A stretch of DNA of 64,000 nt from Candidatus Pantoea gossypiicola. GTDB taxonomy: Bacteria; Pseudomonadota; Gammaproteobacteria; Enterobacterales; Enterobacteriaceae. Where the stretch lies: the NCBI RefSeq assembly GCF_008632075.1, contig NZ_VWVM01000015.1:62001-126000 (forward strand), in the 5' to 3' direction. Both the position numbers and the translations under genes were made by a program. The notes under the pieces are model-generated. The model was given only the letters and a program-made list of their open reading frames with translations. It ran no database searches and was not told where the DNA came from. This document shows, piece after piece, positions 59,607 to 64,000 of this stretch (position 1 is its first letter; each line of letters opens with the position of its first letter).

Positions 59607-60665
59607 TTACTTTGCGGCGCGAGCCACTTCCAGAGCGACCCGTTCAGTCGCATCGGGGATCGCTACCTGACGGGCCTGCTCAGCCATCGTCAGCAGTGTT
59701 GCGCGATCCCAGTGGCGTAGCAGATCCGCTACAGCCTCCGCAGTAAACTGCGGCTGCTCAAAAATTCTGGCGGCCCCCGCTTTTTCCAACGGCAGCGCGT
59801 TCCAGTACTGCTGGCGATCTTTGTGCTGAAACGGCACGAAAATCGCCGGTAAACCTGCGGCAGCGACTTCACTCACGGTTAACGCGCCGGAGCGGCACAC
59901 CACTACATCGGCCCAGGCGTAGGCGGCAGCCATGTCATCAATAAACTCAGTGACCTTATGCTGCGTCTGTCCGGCCTGCTGATACGCTTTCTCTGTTTCG
60001 GGCTGTGCACCTTTACCGGTCTGATGCCACAGGGTGATCTCATCACCCACCAGCGCCGCAATCTGCGGCAGCGTCTGATTCAGTATTCGCGCCCCCTGAC
60101 TGCCGCCAATCACCAGTACCCGAACCGGGCCATGACGATCTGCCAGACGTTGCGCGGGCAAAGGCAGAGCCAGAACATCAGTACGCACCGGATTCCCCAC
60201 CACATCGGCGGCGGGAAACGCGCCCGGAAACGCCTGCAAAACTTTGGTGGCGATTTTCGCCAGCCATTTATTAGTCAGCCCGGCGATCCCATTCTGCTCA
60301 TGCAGCACCACAGGAATACCACAGCTCCACGCCGCTAAGCCGCCAGGGCCGGAAACGTAGCCGCCCATACCCAGCACTACATCCGGTTGCCAGGCTTTCA
60401 TGATGCGACGCGCCTGACGCCAGGCATTGAAGATGCGCAGCGGTGCCAGCAGCAGCGCTTTCATGCCTTTCCCGCGTAACCCGCTGATGCGGATGAAGTC
60501 GATGTCGATGCCATGCTTTGGCACCAGATCGGCTTCCATGCGGTCGGCGGTGCCTAACCAGCGAACCTGCCAGCCCTGTTCCATCAGATGATGGGCGACA
60601 GCCAGACCGGGAAAGACATGTCCGCCGGTTCCGCCTGCCATCACCATCAATCGCTTACCGCTCAT
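59607..60665 (-). CDS. murG: UDP-GlcNAc:lipid I GlcNAc transferase MurG
   Basis: Membrane-associated GT-B glycosyltransferase that converts lipid I to lipid II at the inner face of the membrane. The 352-aa protein has the N-terminal [17 protein letters not shown], the second G loop [16 protein letters not shown] and the donor-binding [32 protein letters not shown]. It overlaps ftsW by 4 bp at the start and is 70 bp from murC, so ftsW and murG are translated together. Confidence 0.98.
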   Translation of the reverse strand: MSGKRLMVMAGGTGGHVFPGLAVAHHLMEQGWQVRWLGTADRMEADLVPKHGIDIDFIRISGLRGKGMKALLLAPLRIFNAWRQARRIMKAWQPDVVLGMGGYVSGPGGLAAWSCGIPVVLHEQNGIAGLTNKWLAKIATKVLQAFPGAFPAADVVGNPVRTDVLALPLPAQRLADRHGPVRVLVIGGSQGARILNQTLPQIAALVGDEITLWHQTGKGAQPETEKAYQQAGQTQHKVTEFIDDMAAAYAWADVVVCRSGALTVSEVAAAGLPAIFVPFQHKDRQQYWNALPLEKAGAARIFEQPQFTAEAVADLLRHWDRATLLTMAEQARQVAIPDATERVALEVARAAK

Positions 60666-61876
60666 CGACCACCTCGGGTAAACGCCTGCGCTTTCGCCAG
60701 GCGCGTTTCATAATCTATGCGTAATAAAAAGACGATGGCGGTCGACATAATGATCAGACTCGAACCACCGTAACTGATCAGCGGTAAGGTCAGGCCTTTG
60801 GTCGGTAACATACCGGCTGCAGCCCCGACGTTAACCAGCGCCTGGAAGCTGAACCAGACACCGATTGAACAGGCCAAAAAGCCGGAAAAACGCTGATCCA
60901 GTTCCAGAGCACGACGGCCAATCGACATCGCACGAAAAGCGACGAAGAATACCATTAAAAGTGCCAGCACCACACCGACATAGCCGAGTTCTTCCCCGAT
61001 AATGGCGAAAATAAAGTCGGTGTGCGCTTCCGGCAGATATTCCAGCTTTTGCACCGAGTTACCGAGTCCCTGCCCCCAGAATTCCCCGCGACCAAATGCC
61101 ATCAGAGACTGCGTCAGCTGGTAGCCACTACCAAAGGGATCTTCCCACGGGTTCCAGAACGAGGTCACACGGCGCATACGATAAGGTTCGGCAATAATCA
61201 GCAGAATTACCGCAAAAATACCGGAGCCGATGATGGCCATGAACTGCCACAGTTTGGCTCCCGCCAGGAACAGCATCGCCAGGGTGGTGACAAACAGCAC
61301 CACCACCGTACCCAGGTCCGGCTGCGCCAGCAGTAACACCGCCAGCACGACCATCACGCCCATCGGCTTACAGAAGCCCCAGAAGTTGTTACGCACCTCT
61401 TCCACTTTGCGCACCAGGTAACTGGCGAGATAGCAGAACAGGGAGAGTTTCGACAGCTCAGCAGGCTGGATACGCAACGGACCCAGGGCGATCCAGCGCG
61501 ATGCACCATTAACCGAGCTACCGACCACCAGAACAATCAGCAGCATGACAATCGTGACCATAAGCATCACATTGCTGTAGCGCTGCCAGAAATCCATCGG
61601 TACCCGCAGCGTAACCAGCGCCATACCTAAAGCCAGCACGATGTAAAACGCATCACGCTTCGCAAAGTAAAAGAGATCGTCATTCAGACGCTGCCCCACT
61701 GGCATAGAGGCTGAGGTCACCATCACAAAACCAATCACCGCCAGGCCCAGCGTCAGCCATAACAGCGTGCGGTCATAGAGCACCAGTGAAGTGTCATCAC
61801 TTTCGCGTGCGCCCATGACCCAATCTTTCAGGCGTCCTGAGAAATAGTGAGCCAGTCCGGTGCCAGGAATACGCAT
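60662..61876 (-). CDS. ftsW: Septal peptidoglycan polymerase FtsW
   Basis: SEDS-family glycosyltransferase that polymerises lipid II at the septum with FtsI. The 404-aa protein has ten hydrophobic helices and the conserved blocks [29 protein letters not shown] (with the catalytic Asp region), [18 protein letters not shown] and [17 protein letters not shown]. The N-terminus is about 10 residues shorter than in E. coli. It overlaps murD by 1 bp and murG by 4 bp. Confidence 0.97.
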   Translation of the reverse strand: MRIPGTGLAHYFSGRLKDWVMGARESDDTSLVLYDRTLLWLTLGLAVIGFVMVTSASMPVGQRLNDDLFYFAKRDAFYIVLALGMALVTLRVPMDFWQRYSNVMLMVTIVMLLIVLVVGSSVNGASRWIALGPLRIQPAELSKLSLFCYLASYLVRKVEEVRNNFWGFCKPMGVMVVLAVLLLAQPDLGTVVVLFVTTLAMLFLAGAKLWQFMAIIGSGIFAVILLIIAEPYRMRRVTSFWNPWEDPFGSGYQLTQSLMAFGRGEFWGQGLGNSVQKLEYLPEAHTDFIFAIIGEELGYVGVVLALLMVFFVAFRAMSIGRRALELDQRFSGFLACSIGVWFSFQALVNVGAAAGMLPTKGLTLPLISYGGSSLIIMSTAIVFLLRIDYETRLAKAQAFTRGGR

Positions 61877-63192
61877 CAGCTCAGCTCCTTCGCCAGTTGC
61901 GCGAACTGATCGCCGCGCTGCTCAAAGTTACGGAACTGGTCAAGGCTGGCACAGGCGGGCGACAGCAGAACCATATCGCCTGCTTTGACCTGCGGCGCGA
62001 TCTGCTCCATCGCCTGTCGCATCGTTTCCGTGCGCACAGCGATGTCAGGACGCAGCGCTGCCAGCGCATCGCCGTCGCGGCCAAAACAGTAGATACGCAC
62101 ATTGTCACCCTGCAGCCAGGGGATCAGCGGCGTAAAGTCGGCTGATTTGCCATCACCGCCCATCAGCAGCCATAAAGTGCCTGTTACCTGCAGGCCATTC
62201 AGCGCCGCTTCGGTGCTGCCGACGTTGGTCGCTTTGGAGTCATTAATCCAGCGCACACCCTGGTGTTCATGGACCAGCTGGAAGCGATGCGCCAGACCGT
62301 TAAATTGCGTTAAGGCCGCGAGGCTGGAGGCGCGTGGCAGACCGACCGCATCGGCCAGCGCCAGCGCGGCGAGCGCGTTGGTGTAGTTATGCTGTCCCAC
62401 CATCTTCATTTCAGCGGTGTTCAGGACTTTCTCGCCTTTCACCCGTAGCCAGATACTGCCCTGCTGCTTGTTAAGGTGGTAGTCACCGAAATCGACACCA
62501 AAGCTGACACAGCGCTTATCCGCACCTCGAACCGGCATCGTCAGCGCATCATCGGCGTTAACGATGCAGGTCTGCGCGTTCTCGTAAACCCGCAGCTTGG
62601 CGGCACGATACTGCTGCATACCCAGCGGATAGCGATCCATATGATCTTCGGTAACATTAAGCACGGTTGCCGCAGCCGCTTTCAGGCTGTGCGTGGTCTC
62701 AAGCTGGAAGCTGGAGAGTTCCAGGACATAAAGCTGGGCCGGTGATTGCAGCAGACTTAGCGCGGGCAGACCGATATTGCCGCCGACGCCTGCCTGCCAG
62801 CCTGCGGCTTTCGCCATTTCACCCACCAGCGTGGTCACGGTGCTTTTGCCGTTGGAACCGGTAATTGCCACGATGGGTGCCTGCGCCTCGCGGCAGAACA
62901 GCTCAATGTCACCGACGATTTCAATTCCGGCTTCAACCGCTTCGCTGAGAATCGGATGCGCCAGCGCAACGCCTGGGCTGGCAACAATCAGATCGGCCGC
63001 CAGTAACCAGTCACCATTAATGCCGCCCAGATGGCGTTCAACCTGCCCGGGTAATTTATCCAGCCCCGGCGGCGAGACACGGGTGTCCATCACGCGAGGC
63101 GTGACGCCCTGCGCTAAAAAGAAATCAACACAGGAGAGACCGGTCAGGCCCAGCCCGATGATGACGACTTTTCTACCCCGATAGTCAGCCAT
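61876..63192 (-). CDS. murD: UDP-N-acetylmuramoylalanine-D-glutamate ligase
   Basis: MurD adds D-glutamate to UDP-MurNAc-L-Ala. The 438-aa Mur ligase has the N-terminal [15 protein letters not shown], the ATP loop [17 protein letters not shown], the [10 protein letters not shown] segment, [10 protein letters not shown] and [12 protein letters not shown]. It lies 2 bp after mraY and overlaps ftsW by 1 bp. Confidence 0.98.
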   Translation of the reverse strand: MADYRGRKVVIIGLGLTGLSCVDFFLAQGVTPRVMDTRVSPPGLDKLPGQVERHLGGINGDWLLAADLIVASPGVALAHPILSEAVEAGIEIVGDIELFCREAQAPIVAITGSNGKSTVTTLVGEMAKAAGWQAGVGGNIGLPALSLLQSPAQLYVLELSSFQLETTHSLKAAAATVLNVTEDHMDRYPLGMQQYRAAKLRVYENAQTCIVNADDALTMPVRGADKRCVSFGVDFGDYHLNKQQGSIWLRVKGEKVLNTAEMKMVGQHNYTNALAALALADAVGLPRASSLAALTQFNGLAHRFQLVHEHQGVRWINDSKATNVGSTEAALNGLQVTGTLWLLMGGDGKSADFTPLIPWLQGDNVRIYCFGRDGDALAALRPDIAVRTETMRQAMEQIAPQVKAGDMVLLSPACASLDQFRNFEQRGDQFAQLAKELS

Positions 63193-63194
63193 GA

Positions 63195-64000
63195 TTAACG
63201 CACCTTCAGCGTAGCCAGGCCAATCAGCACCAGCATTAGCGAAATAATCCAGAAGCGAACGATAACGCGCGGTTCCGGCCAGCCCTTAAGTTCATAGTGG
63301 TGATGGATCGGTGCCATGCGAAAAATACGCTGGCCGCGCAACTTGAACGATCCCACCTGCAGGATCACCGACAGCGTTTCAACCACAAATACGCCGCCCA
63401 TGATCACCAGTAAAAATTCCTGACGCAGTAACACCGCGATGGTGCCCAGCGCGCCGCCTAACGCCAGCGAGCCGACGTCGCCCATAAAGACCTGAGCCGG
63501 ATAGGTGTTGAACCACAGGAAGCCCAGCCCTGCCCCGACGATAGCGGTACAGACAATCACCAGCTCACCGGCGTGACGCAGATAGGGAATATGAAGGTAT
63601 TCAGCAAACTTCACGTTACCGGTTGCCCAGGCAACCAGCGCGAAGCCCGCAGCGACAAAGACGGTTGGCATAATCGCCAGCCCATCCAGCCCATCGGTCA
63701 GATTGACCGCGTTACCCGTTCCGACAATCACAAAGTAGGCAAGTAGCACATAAAAGAGGCCAAGCTGCGGCATGATGTCTTTGAAAAACGGCACGACCAG
63801 TTGAGTCGCGGGAGTATCTTTGCCCGCCGCATAAAGTCCGAACGCCACACCCAGTGAAATCACCGACATCCAGAAATATTTCCAGCGGGCGATCAGGCCT
63901 TTCGTGTCTTTACGCACCACTTTACGGTAGTCATCGACAAAGCCGATGATGCCGAAGCCGACCAGCACGAACAGCACGCACCAGACATAGGGGTTCGACG
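63195..64000 (-). CDS. mraY: Phospho-MurNAc-pentapeptide transferase MraY, 3' part
   Basis: MraY makes lipid I from UDP-MurNAc-pentapeptide and undecaprenyl phosphate in the inner membrane. The frame is open to the window edge ([14 protein letters not shown] upstream of the first in-frame ATG/GTG), so roughly the first quarter of the gene is missing. Visible motifs are FVDDYRK with its catalytic Asp pair, [25 protein letters not shown] and the [12 protein letters not shown] histidine loop. murD follows after 2 bp. Confidence 0.97.
   Translation of the reverse strand, partial: SNPYVWCVLFVLVGFGIIGFVDDYRKVVRKDTKGLIARWKYFWMSVISLGVAFGLYAAGKDTPATQLVVPFFKDIMPQLGLFYVLLAYFVIVGTGNAVNLTDGLDGLAIMPTVFVAAGFALVAWATGNVKFAEYLHIPYLRHAGELVIVCTAIVGAGLGFLWFNTYPAQVFMGDVGSLALGGALGTIAVLLRQEFLLVIMGGVFVVETLSVILQVGSFKLRGQRIFRMAPIHHHYELKGWPEPRVIVRFWIISLMLVLIGLATLKVR

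Overview
The window is chromosomal DNA of an enterobacterium, most likely family Erwiniaceae (Pantoea/Erwinia type). Most proteins align closely, from memory, with Escherichia coli K-12 proteins. The gene order is the E. coli folK-to-mraY segment (the 2-3 min region) read in reverse. No tRNA or rRNA gene was found.

Backbone, left to right: the end of folK, the pantothenate genes panB-panC-panD, the ABC exporter yadG-yadH, can, hpt, cueO, yacC-speE-speD, yacL, acnB, then lpd-aceF-aceE-pdhR (pyruvate dehydrogenase) and aroP. It continues with ampD-ampE, nadC, ppdD-hofB-hofC, guaC, coaE-zapD-yacG, mutT, secM-secA and lpxC. It ends with the division and cell-wall cluster mraY-murD-ftsW-murG-murC-ddlB-ftsQ-ftsA-ftsZ, which runs off the right end inside mraY. 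Several control sites are readable: a CueR/MerR-type promoter at cueO, a perfect PdhR operator upstream of pdhR, a TyrR box pair upstream of aroP, and an acnB promoter.

Accessory DNA sits at four points in this backbone. (1) A PLP-enzyme gene lies between hpt and cueO, where E. coli has gcd. (2) A 10-kb catabolic island lies between speD and yacL. It holds a family-28 glycosidase, a DeoR regulator, a D-threonate-type kinase and dehydrogenase (DUF1537/PdxA2), an iron-type alcohol dehydrogenase, a DapA-fold aldolase, a sodium-solute symporter, a sialidase-fold (Asp-box) protein and an SDR. (3) Between acnB and lpd lie a metallo-hydrolase gene, a phenolic acid decarboxylase with a divergent LysR regulator, and a cas-less type I-E CRISPR array with a small HicB-like gene embedded at its leader-distal end. 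(4) Between aroP and ampE lie a small double-glycine-leader (microcin-like) gene and a GPH transporter-GH43 arabinosidase pair.

The most notable inference is that the speD-yacL island could encode a complete route for 3-deoxy-D-lyxo-heptulosaric acid (Dha), a sugar of plant rhamnogalacturonan II. Retro-aldol cleavage of Dha gives pyruvate plus a D-threo tetruronate. Reduction of that aldehyde gives exactly D-threonate, the substrate of the DtnK/PdxA2 pair, whose end product is dihydroxyacetone phosphate. The second notable locus is the CRISPR remnant, where a truncated hicB is flanked by degenerate repeats that have become extended hairpins. A plant-associated lifestyle fits the pectin-type enzymes and the phenolic acid decarboxylase.
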